The notes beneath the pieces were generated by a model, which did no database searches, was not told the DNA's origin, and saw only the letters and a program-made list of their open reading frames with translations. Below, one piece after another: positions 18,269-27,917 of a stretch of DNA of 64,000 bases. Origin of the DNA: Intestinibacter bartlettii (GTDB taxonomy: Bacteria; Bacillota; Clostridia; Peptostreptococcales; Peptostreptococcaceae); assembly GCF_018917435.1 (NCBI RefSeq), contig NZ_JAHLOQ010000001.1, positions 124,001 to 188,000 of the forward strand. The letters are read 5' to 3'. How positions within the stretch are numbered: the stretch's first letter is position 1; each line of letters starts with the position of its first letter. The translations under genes were made by a program, and so were the position numbers.

Positions 18269-18450
18269 TTTGTATATTCATTATAACTTATAAATATTTT
18301 TCCGTCAATGTGATTAACTAATTATTTTTGTACTCTTTAGCTTATGTATTTTTTTATTTTATATTTATTTTATAAACAAATCTTTAAAATATTATACCTT
18401 TAGCATCATAAAATATTTAATTTCAAGTTCTTATTTTATTTATTATATAA

Positions 18451-18501
18451 AAAGGAGTTGCCTACTTTTTTTATTTTTATATAAAAGTAGGCAACTCCTT
18501 T
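18451..18501 (-). terminator. Terminator downstream of pgsA
   Basis: AAAGGAGTTGCCTACTTTT (18451-18469) pairs with AAAAGTAGGCAACTCCTTT (18483-18501), a 19-bp perfect stem with a T/A-rich loop. It ends the ftsK-rimO-pgsA unit just after the pgsA stop at 18511. Confidence 0.9.
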
Positions 18502-18510
18502 AAATTTGTT

Positions 18511-19053
18511 TTATTTGCTATTCATAAATAGTTCTTTATTTTTGTATAAATAATCTATTCCTGAATAAAGTGTAAATATTGTAGCAATATACATTGCTAT
18601 TGTACCAACAAGTACTATAGTTTCATTTGAGTAATTAGCGCCTATTAATAGTAGTATTATAGCTATCATTTGGCTTGTTGTTTTTATTTTTCCACCACCG
18701 CTTGCAGCTATTACTTTTCCATTGTCAGCAGCAATTGCTCTTAAAATACTTACTGTAAGTTCTCTTGCTACGATTATTATTACCATCCAACCAGCAACTA
18801 AATCATATTCTATCATGCATATTAAAGCAGATAATACTAATAATTTGTCTGCTAATGGATCCATAAACTTTCCAAAATCAGTAACTAGATTATGTTTTCT
18901 AGCTATTCTTCCATCTAAGAAGTCAGTTATAGATGCTAGTATAAATACTATGCATGAAATTAAAAAGAAATTGTTAATTTGTGATAGCATAAGTATCACA
19001 AATACTGGTATAAGACATATTCTAAGCAATGTCAACTTATTTGGTAAATTCAT
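18511..19053 (-). CDS. pgsA: CDP-diacylglycerol-glycerol-3-phosphate 3-phosphatidyltransferase
   Basis: It makes phosphatidylglycerophosphate from CDP-diacylglycerol and glycerol 3-phosphate, the committed step to phosphatidylglycerol and cardiolipin. The CDP-alcohol phosphotransferase signature D-G-x2-A-R-x8-G-x3-D-x3-D is complete: D47, G48, A51, R52, G61, D65, D69 in DFLDGRIARKHNLVTDFGKF. The 180-residue protein has about five membrane helices, as usual. Its start overlaps the end of rimO by 17 bases, so translation is probably coupled. The pgsA-recA neighbourhood is conserved in Firmicutes. Confidence 0.95.
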   Translation of the reverse strand: MNLPNKLTLLRICLIPVFVILMLSQINNFFLISCIVFILASITDFLDGRIARKHNLVTDFGKFMDPLADKLLVLSALICMIEYDLVAGWMVIIIVARELTVSILRAIAADNGKVIAASGGGKIKTTSQMIAIILLLIGANYSNETIVLVGTIAMYIATIFTLYSGIDYLYKNKELFMNSK

Positions 19054-20374
19054 CTTCTATTACCCCCATTAGATCATACTCTAAAGCATCAGTTATAATC
19101 ACATTTACAAATTCCCCTACTTGAAGATTTCTTATAGATTTAACATATACTACTGCATCAATTTCTTCTGCATCGTATATTGTTCTACCTACATACACGT
19201 TGTCTTCTATTTGTTCTTCAACTAATACCTCATATTTGTTCCCTACTTTATTATTATTCTTTTCTTCTGAGATTCCTTGTTGAATCATCATTAATCTTTC
19301 TTGTCTTTCAATTTTTGTCTCTTCATCAAGATGATTTGGAAGTTTATCTGCTGGAGTATCTTCCTCTCTAGAATAAGTAAACACTCCTAATTTATCAAAT
19401 TGAGCTTCTTTTATAAATTCTGAAAGCTCTTCGAAGTCTTGTTCAGTTTCACCAGGGAAACCTACTATTATACTAGTTCTTAAAGTAGCATCTGGTATAT
19501 GACTTCTTATCATATTTATTTTAGATAATATATCTTCTTTAGTAGTTTTTCTGTTCATTAATTTTAATACTCTGTTGCTAGCATGTTGTATTGGCATATC
19601 AAAGTAGTTACATATATTATCGTATTTTTTGATTACTTTTACTAGGTCTTCAGTTATTGATTCTGGATAAGAATACATAACTCTAATCCATTTTAATCCT
19701 TCTATTTGAGCTAATTCTTCTAATAAGTCCGCTAATCTTTCTTCTCCATATAAATCTAGACCATATTTAGTAGTATCTTGAGCTATTACTACTAATTCTT
19801 TAACTCCTCTTTCTGCAAGATTTTTAGCTTCTGCTATTATATCTTCCATCTTTCTACTTCTGTATTTTCCTCTTAATTTAGGTATTATACAGTAAGTACA
19901 TTTATTATCGCATCCCTCACCTATTTTTAAGTAAGCCATGTGGCTTGGAGTTGATACATATCTTGGTAAGTTTTCATCATATGCAAACTCTATATTATTT
20001 AAGCTTACTATTTGATGTTTTTCACTAAGCTCTGCTAATATTTCATCTATATTTTGATAACTACCAGTACCTACTATAGCATCTATTTCTGGTATTTCTT
20101 CTTTTAATTCGTCTGCATATCTTTGAGCTAGACATCCTGTAACTATTAATAACTTTAAGTTTCCAGTTTCTTTAAGTTGTGCAAACTCAAGTATTGTTTG
20201 GATTGATTCTTGTTTAGCTGATTCTATAAAACCACAAGTATTTACAAGTATTACATCAGCATCTTCAAAACTACCAGTTAATTTGTATCCTTTCTCATTT
20301 AATATACCCATCATTATTTCTGCATCCACTAGGTTTTTCGAACATCCTAGAGATTCTAATGCTATTTTTAACAT
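19037..20374 (-). CDS. rimO: Ribosomal protein S12 methylthiotransferase RimO
   Basis: A radical-SAM enzyme that adds a methylthio group to an aspartate of ribosomal protein S12. The 445-residue protein has the UPF0004 domain with three cysteines for the auxiliary 4Fe-4S cluster (C11 in LGCSKNLVD, C47 in NTCGF, C81 in TGCLAQRY), the radical-SAM C155-x3-C159-x2-C162 in GCDNKCTYCIIPKLRG, and a C-terminal TRAM domain from about residue 375. MiaB, the tRNA paralogue, has a similar layout, but LGCSKNLVD is the RimO form. It lies 18 bases after the ftsK stop and overlaps pgsA. Confidence 0.94.
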   Translation of the reverse strand: MLKIALESLGCSKNLVDAEIMMGILNEKGYKLTGSFEDADVILVNTCGFIESAKQESIQTILEFAQLKETGNLKLLIVTGCLAQRYADELKEEIPEIDAIVGTGSYQNIDEILAELSEKHQIVSLNNIEFAYDENLPRYVSTPSHMAYLKIGEGCDNKCTYCIIPKLRGKYRSRKMEDIIAEAKNLAERGVKELVVIAQDTTKYGLDLYGEERLADLLEELAQIEGLKWIRVMYSYPESITEDLVKVIKKYDNICNYFDMPIQHASNRVLKLMNRKTTKEDILSKINMIRSHIPDATLRTSIIVGFPGETEQDFEELSEFIKEAQFDKLGVFTYSREEDTPADKLPNHLDEETKIERQERLMMIQQGISEEKNNNKVGNKYEVLVEEQIEDNVYVGRTIYDAEEIDAVVYVKSIRNLQVGEFVNVIITDALEYDLMGVIEDEFTK

Positions 20375-20392
20375 AAATTACGTGCTCCTTAT

Positions 20393-22873
20393 TTAACTTT
20401 CTCTTTTTAAATTTTCTAATTCTTCTTTTGTTATTAAAACTTTACGAGGTTTACTTCCTTCGCTTGGTCCAACTATACCTCTTTCTTCCATAGAATCTAT
20501 AAGTCTTGCCGCTCTATTAAATCCTATTTTGAATTTTCTTTGAAGCATTGATGCTGAACCTTGGTTATTTGAAACTACAAATTCTATAGCTTCTTCTAAA
20601 AATTCATCTACATCGTTGTCTTTTACAGCAACTGGTTTAGATATTGTTTCTATTATTTCTTCTTCGTATTTTACTTCCTCTTGTTCTTGAGATTTTATTT
20701 CATCTATTACTTTTTCTGATTCTTCCTCAGATATAAACGCCCCTTGTATTCTGACTGGTTTAGCAGCACCTAAAGGATAATAAAGCATGTCTCCTTTTCC
20801 AAGAAGTTTTTCTGCTCCACCCATATCTAAAATTGTTCTAGAGTCAGTTTGTGAAGATACCGCAAATGCTATTCTTGAAGGTATATTTGCCTTAATTATA
20901 CCTGTAATTACATCAACAGAAGGTCTTTGTGTTGCTATAATTAAATGCATACCAGCAGCTCTTGCCATTTGTGCAAGCCTACATATATAGTCTTCAACTT
21001 CATTTCCGCATGCCATCATTAAATCAGCTAACTCATCTATTATTATAACTATTTTGTACATTTTTTGTTCACATTTTCTGTTATAACCTGTGATATCTTT
21101 AACTCCATTTTCTGCAAATAGTTGATATCTTTTGTTCATTTCATTAACTGCCCAATTTAAAGCATTTGATGCTTTTTTAGGATCAGTAACTACTGGTGAT
21201 AGTAAGTGAGGTATTCCATTATAATGCGCAAGCTCTACTACTTTTGGATCTATTAAAAGAAGTTTTACTTCTTCTGGTGATGATTTATATAGTAAAGATG
21301 TTATTATTGTATTTACGCAAACACTTTTTCCTGCACCAGTTGCCCCTGCTATTAATAAATGTGGCATTTTAGCTAAGTCAGCTATAAGCGGTTTACCACT
21401 TATTTCTTTACCAAGACCTACAGCCAAACTAGATGAATCATTTATAAACTCATTGCTAGTTATTACTTCTCTAAGCCCTACAATTTGTGGTTTATCATTT
21501 GGAACTTCTATTCCTATTACAGATTTTCCTGGGACTGGAGCTTCTATTCTTATACTTCTAGCAGCTAAACTAAGCGCTAAGTCATCTGATAGATTTACTA
21601 TTTTACTTACTTTTGTCCCCGGTTTTGGAGAAACTTCATATCTAGTTATAGTAGGTCCAAAAGTAGCATTACAATCTTGTATTTCAATATTGAAGTTTTT
21701 AAGAGTATTTATTACTTGTTTACTCTTATTTTGTTCTTTGTATGCGTTTTTTGACCCATTATAATTTTTAAGACAGTCTATAGAAGGTTTTTTATAATTA
21801 GATGTCGTATTTAAACTTTCCCCTTCTTTTGAATCTGTAGGTAAATTAAAATGAAGTTGCTCTAAATCACTTTTATTATTTAAATCAACTGTTTTATCAA
21901 ATACAGATTTGTCAAAATTATTAGTAGACTCTAAGTCATTTTGCATGCTACTATTAGATTCATTTTTTATAAGGTCATTTAATTCTTTTAAACCATTATC
22001 TACAGGTTCCATAGTTTGTGTACCTTCTAATATTTCTAATACATCATCTTCTGCTTGATTAAATCCTACAATTTTTACAGTTCTTTCATCATCATAGTCA
22101 TCAGAACCTGTATTTTCATAATCCGCTGTATTATCTATTTCTTTATTACTTTGTTGATTTTGCTTATGTGCTAATTTTTTAAAGAAACCTGTCTTTTCAT
22201 CAACCATAGTAGTATCATCAACTTCATCAGTTATTATATCTAATGCTGATTTTTTTAAATTACTAATAACATCTTTAAAAGTCAGATTTTCATTTTTAGC
22301 ATTCATAGATTTATTTTTTATACTAAATGCTATGTCTTTGATTGATATGTTAAATACAAATAAAATGCTTAAAAATAATGCAAATAAACTTATCAACCAA
22401 CCACCAGTAATTCCAAATATTGATTTTATAAAATAAGCAATTATAGATGTAATAAGACCAATTCCTCCATCTTCTACACCAACTCTCATAATTGAGCTTA
22501 TCATTTCTGGTCTTAGTGGATTATCAACTGGTATAAGATTTGAATTTAAAAGACCATAAAAAATAAATATAAATATTATCGCTATGTAATATACCTTGCT
22601 TTTTCTCAATCTGAATATATATTCATTATTATCAAAGAATCCTAAAATTCCTGTTAAAATAACAAGTATAGGTATTAACATTGCCAAAGCACCAAATAAT
22701 CCTTTAAACACTTCTTGAGTTATACTTCCTATAAGCCCCATAGAACTTGAATTTAAACTGTATAATAAAAAGATACCTATAAATATTGTTATTAAATTAC
22801 TATACTCTGATCCAATATTCATATTTGCTGTTTTCTGTTTTGAATATTTACCTTGCTTTTTCTTTTTTGCCAC
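20393..22873 (-). CDS. ftsK: DNA translocase FtsK/SpoIIIE
   Basis: A septal membrane ATPase that pumps chromosome DNA during division or sporulation. Order: four N-terminal membrane helices (about residues 25-175), an acidic low-complexity linker (about 215-360), then the motor with Walker A GATGAGKSV and Walker B IVIIIDELADLMMACG, the RAAGMHLIIATQRPSVDVITG block and a C-terminal winged-helix gamma domain (LQRKFKIGFNRAARLIDSM) that reads KOPS/SRS sequences. I set the start at the GTG at 22873 (product MAKKKKQGKYSK...), because AGAGGTG ends ten bases upstream; an in-frame GTG at 22882 falls within that ribosome binding site and a TTG lies at 22876. Length is 826 residues. Confidence 0.95.
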   Translation of the reverse strand: MAKKKKQGKYSKQKTANMNIGSEYSNLITIFIGIFLLYSLNSSSMGLIGSITQEVFKGLFGALAMLIPILVILTGILGFFDNNEYIFRLRKSKVYYIAIIFIFIFYGLLNSNLIPVDNPLRPEMISSIMRVGVEDGGIGLITSIIAYFIKSIFGITGGWLISLFALFLSILFVFNISIKDIAFSIKNKSMNAKNENLTFKDVISNLKKSALDIITDEVDDTTMVDEKTGFFKKLAHKQNQQSNKEIDNTADYENTGSDDYDDERTVKIVGFNQAEDDVLEILEGTQTMEPVDNGLKELNDLIKNESNSSMQNDLESTNNFDKSVFDKTVDLNNKSDLEQLHFNLPTDSKEGESLNTTSNYKKPSIDCLKNYNGSKNAYKEQNKSKQVINTLKNFNIEIQDCNATFGPTITRYEVSPKPGTKVSKIVNLSDDLALSLAARSIRIEAPVPGKSVIGIEVPNDKPQIVGLREVITSNEFINDSSSLAVGLGKEISGKPLIADLAKMPHLLIAGATGAGKSVCVNTIITSLLYKSSPEEVKLLLIDPKVVELAHYNGIPHLLSPVVTDPKKASNALNWAVNEMNKRYQLFAENGVKDITGYNRKCEQKMYKIVIIIDELADLMMACGNEVEDYICRLAQMARAAGMHLIIATQRPSVDVITGIIKANIPSRIAFAVSSQTDSRTILDMGGAEKLLGKGDMLYYPLGAAKPVRIQGAFISEEESEKVIDEIKSQEQEEVKYEEEIIETISKPVAVKDNDVDEFLEEAIEFVVSNNQGSASMLQRKFKIGFNRAARLIDSMEERGIVGPSEGSKPRKVLITKEELENLKRES

Positions 22874-22930
22874 CAATCTCACCTCTTATTTTAAGGATAT
22901 TAAATATTGTGAATGTTTCATATTCACAGC

Positions 22931-22962
22931 AAAAAGTGTTAATGTATAAACACTAACACTTT
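22931..22962 (-). terminator. Terminator downstream of tepA
   Basis: AAAGTGTTA (22933-22941) pairs with TAACACTTT (22954-22962). The minus-strand product ends in a TTTTT run. It lies between tepA and ftsK, so ftsK has its own start of transcription or depends on read-through. Confidence 0.7.
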
Positions 22963-23025
22963 ATTGTATTTTAATATTATATCATAAATTGTAGTATTTA
23001 AACACAGGAGATTTAAGTTGTTTCT

Positions 23026-23985
23026 TTAATTGTTATCTTCCTTTATTAATTCTTTAAGTTTTGTAAGAGATTCTTTAAGACCTCCTACTTCATTTATAAG
23101 TCCACAATCTACTGCTTCTTTTCCTATTAAAACACTACCTACATCGCTAACTAAATCATCTCTTGCATGCATAAGCTTAGTCAACTCTTCATCTGTTATA
23201 TCAGATGTTCTAATTATAAAATCATTGATTCTTTCCTGCATTTTTTTGAAATATTCAAAAGTTTCATTAACACCTATTACTAATCCATTTGTTCTAACTG
23301 GATGTACTATCATTGTTGCACTAGGTGCTATAAATGAATAATCACCAGCTGTTGCAAGGGGCACTCCTATTGAATGACTTCCACCTAATACTAATGTGAC
23401 GACTTTTTTAGAGATACTATTTATTAATTCAGCCATAGCAAGACCTGCTTCAACATCTCCTCCCACTGTATTTAGTATTATTAATATTCCTTTTATTTCT
23501 GGATCTTCTTCGATTGAGTAAAGCAAAGGTATAATATGTTCGTATTTAGTTGCTTTCTTTTGAGGGTTTCCCATAAAATGGCCCTCTATTTCACCTATTA
23601 TAGTTATACACTGAATTGTTTTATCTTCTTTAGTTGGTACTTTATCTGTCCCCAATTCTTTTATATTTTGTATAACTTGTTTTTCTTTATTATTAGGTTC
23701 TTCATCATTGTCTTGTGGCATTTCAACCTTATTTGTTTGACTATTTTTTGTTTTTTTCCTAGAAGAACCTATTAAATTTCCATGACCTTCTTTTGGAGTT
23801 TTATCTGGCTCTTGTTTTGGATCATCTATAGTATTTGGATTTTGTACTTTACTTTGTAAATTATCTAGGCCTTGATTTTGATTATTACCTAGACCTAAGT
23901 TACATAAATTTACATCATTTGCATCTGAAAAGTTCCAATCACATAAATTCATGAAACGATTTTGAGAATTTTCATTTGTTGACAT
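23026..23985 (-). CDS. tepA: ClpP-like serine protease, TepA family
   Basis: Residues 125-315 have the ClpP/crotonase fold. The catalytic serine is S205 in GGSHSIGVPLA and the histidine is H228 in TMIVHPVR; LNTVGGDVEAG (171-181) is the strand-turn typical of the family. It lacks the Clp ATPase docking features that I would expect of housekeeping ClpP. The first 120 residues are asparagine/glutamine-rich and charged (NNQNQGLDNLQSK, NLIGSSRKKTKNSQ), apparently disordered, and much longer than in many homologues. The place just upstream of ftsK/spoIIIE matches the Bacillus ymfB/tepA locus, which supports the name. Cytosolic; substrates unknown. Confidence 0.85.
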   Translation of the reverse strand: MSTNENSQNRFMNLCDWNFSDANDVNLCNLGLGNNQNQGLDNLQSKVQNPNTIDDPKQEPDKTPKEGHGNLIGSSRKKTKNSQTNKVEMPQDNDEEPNNKEKQVIQNIKELGTDKVPTKEDKTIQCITIIGEIEGHFMGNPQKKATKYEHIIPLLYSIEEDPEIKGILIILNTVGGDVEAGLAMAELINSISKKVVTLVLGGSHSIGVPLATAGDYSFIAPSATMIVHPVRTNGLVIGVNETFEYFKKMQERINDFIIRTSDITDEELTKLMHARDDLVSDVGSVLIGKEAVDCGLINEVGGLKESLTKLKELIKEDNN

Positions 23986-24134
23986 ATTTTCACCCCTTAT
24001 ATTCTATAACTTTAATTCACAAATGTTCTGATATAGCTTATAAATTTATATATTTATTGTGATAATTATTATACAGAAATATTTTGTCCAAAATAGAATA
24101 TTTTATTATAAGAAAGTAAATCTTCAAATATCAA

Positions 24135-24166
24135 AATAGGCTTATCTCAAATAAGATAAGCCTATT
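24135..24166 (-). terminator. Terminator downstream of dapG
   Basis: AATAGGCTTATC (24135-24146) and GATAAGCCTATT (24155-24166) form a 12-bp stem with a short A/T loop; the minus-strand 3' side continues TTTGATATTTG. It closes the deacetylase-M16-ymxH-dapG cluster. Confidence 0.8.
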
Positions 24167-24197
24167 GCTATTTTTATTATGTATTTTTGTACTTTTA

Positions 24198-25406
24198 TTA
24201 AACAGAAAAAGCATTATGTATAACATGAACTGTTGTTACCATATCTTTTTCATCTACAAGACAAGATAATGAATTGTATGAATCTGAAGATTGAAGTAAA
24301 GTTACATTTTCAGCATTTAAAGCTCTCATAATTTTTGCTATAACACCTGGTGTTTCAGTAACTTTATTTCCTATTAATGTTACCTTTGCACAATCTGATT
24401 TTATTTCATACTCTACATTATATCTTTTTAATATATTTTCAACTTCTTCTATATTGCTTACATCAAGTGCAAATGCCTTTTTTTCTGTGAAGAAGTTTAT
24501 CATATCCATATTTATATGTCTATCTTCCATTTCATTTAATATATTAGAAAAAACATCTTCTGTAGCTATAACTTTAACTTGTGCTATTTTATCTTTGTGA
24601 GCAACCGCACTCATAAATTTAACTTTTGAACTATCTTCATATACATCTTTTAGTACATTAGCAGGACCGATTTTTGTTCCTTCAAAATTAGGATTATAAG
24701 TATTTTTTATTTGAAGTATTATATCTGCATTTTTTGCTAACTCTACTGCCCTTGGATGTATAACTTTTGCCCCTTTTTCTGCCATTTGGAATACCTCATC
24801 ATAATCTACATATTTTAATACTTTAGCATCTGGTTCTATTCTTGGGTCTGCTGTCATTATACCATCTACATCTGTATAAATTTGAACTAAATCACTTCCT
24901 AAAGCTTTCCCTATTGCCACTGCTGATGTATCAGAACCCCCTCTACCTAAAGTAGTAATTTCTCCGTCTTCTGTTCCACCTTGGAATCCTGCTATAATTA
25001 CTACTTTTCCATCAGCTAATTCTCTTTGAATTTTTTTAGGGTTTATTTTTTTTATTTTAGCATTTGAAAATGCTTTTGTAGTTATTATACCTGCTTGGGT
25101 ACCAGTTAAAAATGTCGCTGGTATTCCCATTGAATCTAACATAGTTGCAAGTATTGTTCCTGATATAATTTCTCCACATGACATTATCATATCAAGTTCC
25201 CTTTTTGTTGGTCTATCATTTATATTAGTACACATGCTTATAAGTGTATCTGTAGCGTATGGAGCCCCTTTTCTCCCCATAGCTGAAACTACAACTGCTA
25301 TATCTTTGTATTTTTCTTTATGTGATTCTATTATCTTACATACTTCTTTCATCTTTTCATATGATGCTACTGATGTACCACCAAACTTTTGTACTAAAAC
25401 CTCCAT
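24198..25406 (-). CDS. dapG: Aspartate kinase
   Basis: It phosphorylates aspartate, the first step towards diaminopimelate, lysine, threonine and methionine. The 402-residue monofunctional enzyme has the kinase signature VQKFGGTSVASYEKM at the N-terminus, the TLGRGGSDTSAVAIG active-site loop, VDGIMTADPR, and two C-terminal ACT domains (from about residue 265) for feedback control. The Firmicutes order ymxH-dapG-tepA-ftsK supports a dapG-type name; the effector cannot be told from sequence. It starts nine bases after the ymxH stop, so the two are co-transcribed. No lysine riboswitch is seen upstream. Confidence 0.92.
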   Translation of the reverse strand: MEVLVQKFGGTSVASYEKMKEVCKIIESHKEKYKDIAVVVSAMGRKGAPYATDTLISMCTNINDRPTKRELDMIMSCGEIISGTILATMLDSMGIPATFLTGTQAGIITTKAFSNAKIKKINPKKIQRELADGKVVIIAGFQGGTEDGEITTLGRGGSDTSAVAIGKALGSDLVQIYTDVDGIMTADPRIEPDAKVLKYVDYDEVFQMAEKGAKVIHPRAVELAKNADIILQIKNTYNPNFEGTKIGPANVLKDVYEDSSKVKFMSAVAHKDKIAQVKVIATEDVFSNILNEMEDRHINMDMINFFTEKKAFALDVSNIEEVENILKRYNVEYEIKSDCAKVTLIGNKVTETPGVIAKIMRALNAENVTLLQSSDSYNSLSCLVDEKDMVTTVHVIHNAFSV

Positions 25407-25415
25407 ATTGCCCTC

Positions 25416-25661
25416 CTAATATATTCCTTCATATTCTATTATTATCATATCATTTCCAATCTTTCTAACATTTCTCCAAGGCACTTCTAATACTTCTTTG
25501 TCTTTTCTAAGACCTAAAAATCCTCTTTCTCTTGGTATTGATAAAGCTAAAATATTTCCTGTAGCTTCATCTATTACGATATCACATTCGCCGACTACCC
25601 CTAATCTTTCTCCTGTAACTAAATTTACAATTTCTTTACCTGCTATTTCAGATAAATACAT
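25416..25661 (-). CDS. ymxH: YlmC/YmxH-family PRC-barrel protein
   Basis: A small PRC-barrel protein of 81 residues of the YlmC/YmxH sporulation-associated family. The barrel strands are visible in GKEIVNLVTGERLGVVGECD, ILALSIPRE and EVLEVPWRNVRKIGNDMIIIEY. I place the start at the ATG at 25661 (product MYLSEIAGKE...), which follows GGAGGGATATTT with good spacing; the frame stays open further upstream to 25691 but without a better site. Homologues in Bacillus sit between the M16 peptidase and the aspartate pathway genes, as here. The biochemical role is unknown. Confidence 0.88.
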   Translation of the reverse strand: MYLSEIAGKEIVNLVTGERLGVVGECDIVIDEATGNILALSIPRERGFLGLRKDKEVLEVPWRNVRKIGNDMIIIEYEGIY

Positions 25662-25714
25662 AAATATCCCTCCAATATAAGAAATTTTCATTTCAAGTTT
25701 AATATTGTCAAGAT

Positions 25715-26956
25715 TTATAAATTTATGTTTTCTACGTCTTTACCTACTATACAAACACCTAAGTTTTCTGTATTAAATACCTTTTTAATTATTTCAACTA
25801 CATCATCATACTCTACTTGATTTATATAATCTATAATATCTTGTTCATCATCTACTTTATTTCTCATAAGTAGACTTTTTCCATTTGACATCATTCTGCT
25901 GCTAGTACTTTCAAGATCTAGCATATAACTTCCTTTTAGTTGTTCTTTACTTTCATGTATCTCTTGTGGTGAAATATATTCTTTTCTAATTAGTTCTATT
26001 TCTTCTAATATTAACTTATATACTTCTTCTATATTTTCAGTACTAGTACTTGCAAATATCCCCAATTCTCCACAATTTTGATATAGAGTTTGTGATGAAT
26101 ATATAGAATAAGCTAATCCTTTTTCTTCACGTATCTTTTGAAATAATCTTGAGCTTATGCTTCCTCCAAAAACATTATTTACTACTGATAAAGCATAAAC
26201 TTCTCTATCATTTATCATAGGTATAGCATCTAAATTAATCGCTAAGTTTACTTGTTCTATATCCTTATTCTTTTTAACGATACAAGGATTGAATTTTGGC
26301 TTTGTAACTTGTGTATCGGCTGGTTTTGATTCCCAAGTTGCGAATTTTTCTTCAATTTGCTTTACAATGTCTTCAAATTTAAAATTACCACAAATAGATA
26401 TTATTGAATTGTTTGGCACATAATATTTATTGTAGTAATCTAAAATATTTTCTCTTTTAAAGTTTTTTAAAGTATATCTATCACCTAAAATATTCATTCC
26501 TAGACTATGGTCTTTATAAATATTTTCAAGTAGCAAATCGTAAACTAAATCATCTGGAGAATCTTCATACATTTTTAATTCTTCCAATATTACAGATTTT
26601 TCTTTTGCGATATCTTTTTCATCAAACTTAGAATTAAGTATCATATCGCTAAGTACATCTATTCCTATTTCTATGTGTTCATCTAGTAATTTGACATAAA
26701 AGCATGTACATTCTTTGCTTGTAAATGCATTTATGACTCCGCCTAAATTATCTATTTCTCTTGCTAATTCTTTTGATGTTCTATTTGTTGTTCCTTTAAA
26801 TAGCATATGTTCTATAAAATGAGATACTCCGCTATTTTCTTTTGTCTCCATAATTGAGCCAGCTTTTACCCAAACACCTAATGATATTGATTTTAAGTAT
26901 GGTATTTCCTCTCCAATTATAGTAAGTCCATTTTTCAAGGTCTGACATTTGTACAT
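25715..26956 (-). CDS. M16-family zinc metallopeptidase
   Basis: A 413-residue single-unit M16B peptidase like Bacillus MlpA/YmxG. The inverted zinc motif HxxEH is in SHFIEHMLFKGT (H46, E49, H50), and the distal metal-binding glutamate lies in the EELKMYEDSPDDLVYD region about 75 residues later. The C-terminal half carries the R/Y element (SRLFQKIREEKGLAYSIYS) that pairs with the active site. The start is the ATG at 26956 directly after GGAGGACAGT; a TTG at 26968 overlaps the SD and is not used. No signal peptide, so it acts in the cytosol. It follows the deacetylase gene, as in Bacillus. Confidence 0.92.
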   Translation of the reverse strand: MYKCQTLKNGLTIIGEEIPYLKSISLGVWVKAGSIMETKENSGVSHFIEHMLFKGTTNRTSKELAREIDNLGGVINAFTSKECTCFYVKLLDEHIEIGIDVLSDMILNSKFDEKDIAKEKSVILEELKMYEDSPDDLVYDLLLENIYKDHSLGMNILGDRYTLKNFKRENILDYYNKYYVPNNSIISICGNFKFEDIVKQIEEKFATWESKPADTQVTKPKFNPCIVKKNKDIEQVNLAINLDAIPMINDREVYALSVVNNVFGGSISSRLFQKIREEKGLAYSIYSSQTLYQNCGELGIFASTSTENIEEVYKLILEEIELIRKEYISPQEIHESKEQLKGSYMLDLESTSSRMMSNGKSLLMRNKVDDEQDIIDYINQVEYDDVVEIIKKVFNTENLGVCIVGKDVENINL

Positions 26957-27039
26957 ACTGTCCTCCAATTGTTTAAATATTGAAAATTATATATGTATTT
27001 ATTATAGTGTACACATTTAATTTACACAAGTGAAAATTA

Positions 27040-27789
27040 TTACACAGAAAATACATCACTTAATCTTCCTGGAACATAACCTTTTATTCTTATAATTGAA
27101 ATTATATCATCTAAACACATAGTTGTAGCCTTTGTTGGATGCATCAAAACTATACTTCCATCTTTTATATCTTTCTTTTTTATTCTTTCTATTATTTTTT
27201 CTGGATTATCCTTGTCCATCCAATCTATAGTGTCTACATCCCATTTATAACATATATATCCTAAGTCATTAGCTGCCTTTACGGTTTCATCGCAAAATGC
27301 TCCAGATGGTGCTTGAAAAAACTTGCTTTCTTTTTTAGTAGCATCATCTATTATTTGTTGTGATTTTTTTATTTCATTCAAATTTTCATCATAAGATAGG
27401 GTATCATAGTTTATATGTTGGTATCCATGGTTTGCAATTTCATGACCTTTTTCCTGCATTTTAAGTAGCATTTCTTTATTTTTCTCAGCCCATTTTCCTG
27501 TAACAGCGAAAGTTATTTTTACATTTTCTTTATCTAATACCTCTAAAATATTTTCGATATACTCATCTTCCCAACCTAAGTCGACGTTGCAAGTAATTGC
27601 AACGTGACCACTATTTTTAACTGTACCCATAGTATACGGTTGAGTGTTCCCAGCCATATCTAATAAATTCATAGTATCTTGCGATTTATTTTTTAATATG
27701 TACGCTATGCCTCCTATTATAAATGCCAAAATTAATATAAAGATTAATATCTTTTTTAGTTTACTTTTGCTAATTACCATCAACATCAT
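27040..27789 (-). CDS. PdaB/YlxY-like polysaccharide deacetylase
   Basis: A 249-residue NodB-fold protein anchored by one N-terminal membrane helix (about residues 11-31), so the catalytic domain is outside the cell or in the forespore space. The usual TFDDG motif reads CNVDLGWEDEY, the variant seen in PdaB-like members where the second aspartate is missing. The metal-binding NHGYQH motif (H-x3-H) is intact in KGHEIANHGYQH, as are QAPSGAF (for RxPxG, with Arg replaced by Gln) and GSIVLMHP. The replaced residues make classical chitin or peptidoglycan deacetylation uncertain. Position between pnp and the M16 peptidase matches Bacillus ylxY. Confidence 0.82.
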   Translation of the reverse strand: MMLMVISKSKLKKILIFILILAFIIGGIAYILKNKSQDTMNLLDMAGNTQPYTMGTVKNSGHVAITCNVDLGWEDEYIENILEVLDKENVKITFAVTGKWAEKNKEMLLKMQEKGHEIANHGYQHINYDTLSYDENLNEIKKSQQIIDDATKKESKFFQAPSGAFCDETVKAANDLGYICYKWDVDTIDWMDKDNPEKIIERIKKKDIKDGSIVLMHPTKATTMCLDDIISIIRIKGYVPGRLSDVFSV

Positions 27790-27917
27790 ATTGGGTTCCT
27801 CCTTATTAGTACAATCCTATATTACATATTATTTAAGGAGAAGATTTTTTATTCACGCTTTATAACAATTTCTGTTTTGTAAAAATTTTGTGTTATTTTT
27901 ATAATTTCCTGTAAATA

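Noticed and set aside
22874-22882. GTG at 22882 or TTG at 22876 as the start of FtsK
   Set aside because: The first lies within the AGAGGTG ribosome binding site and the second is too close to it; the GTG at 22873 has better spacing and gives the family-like MAKKKK start.
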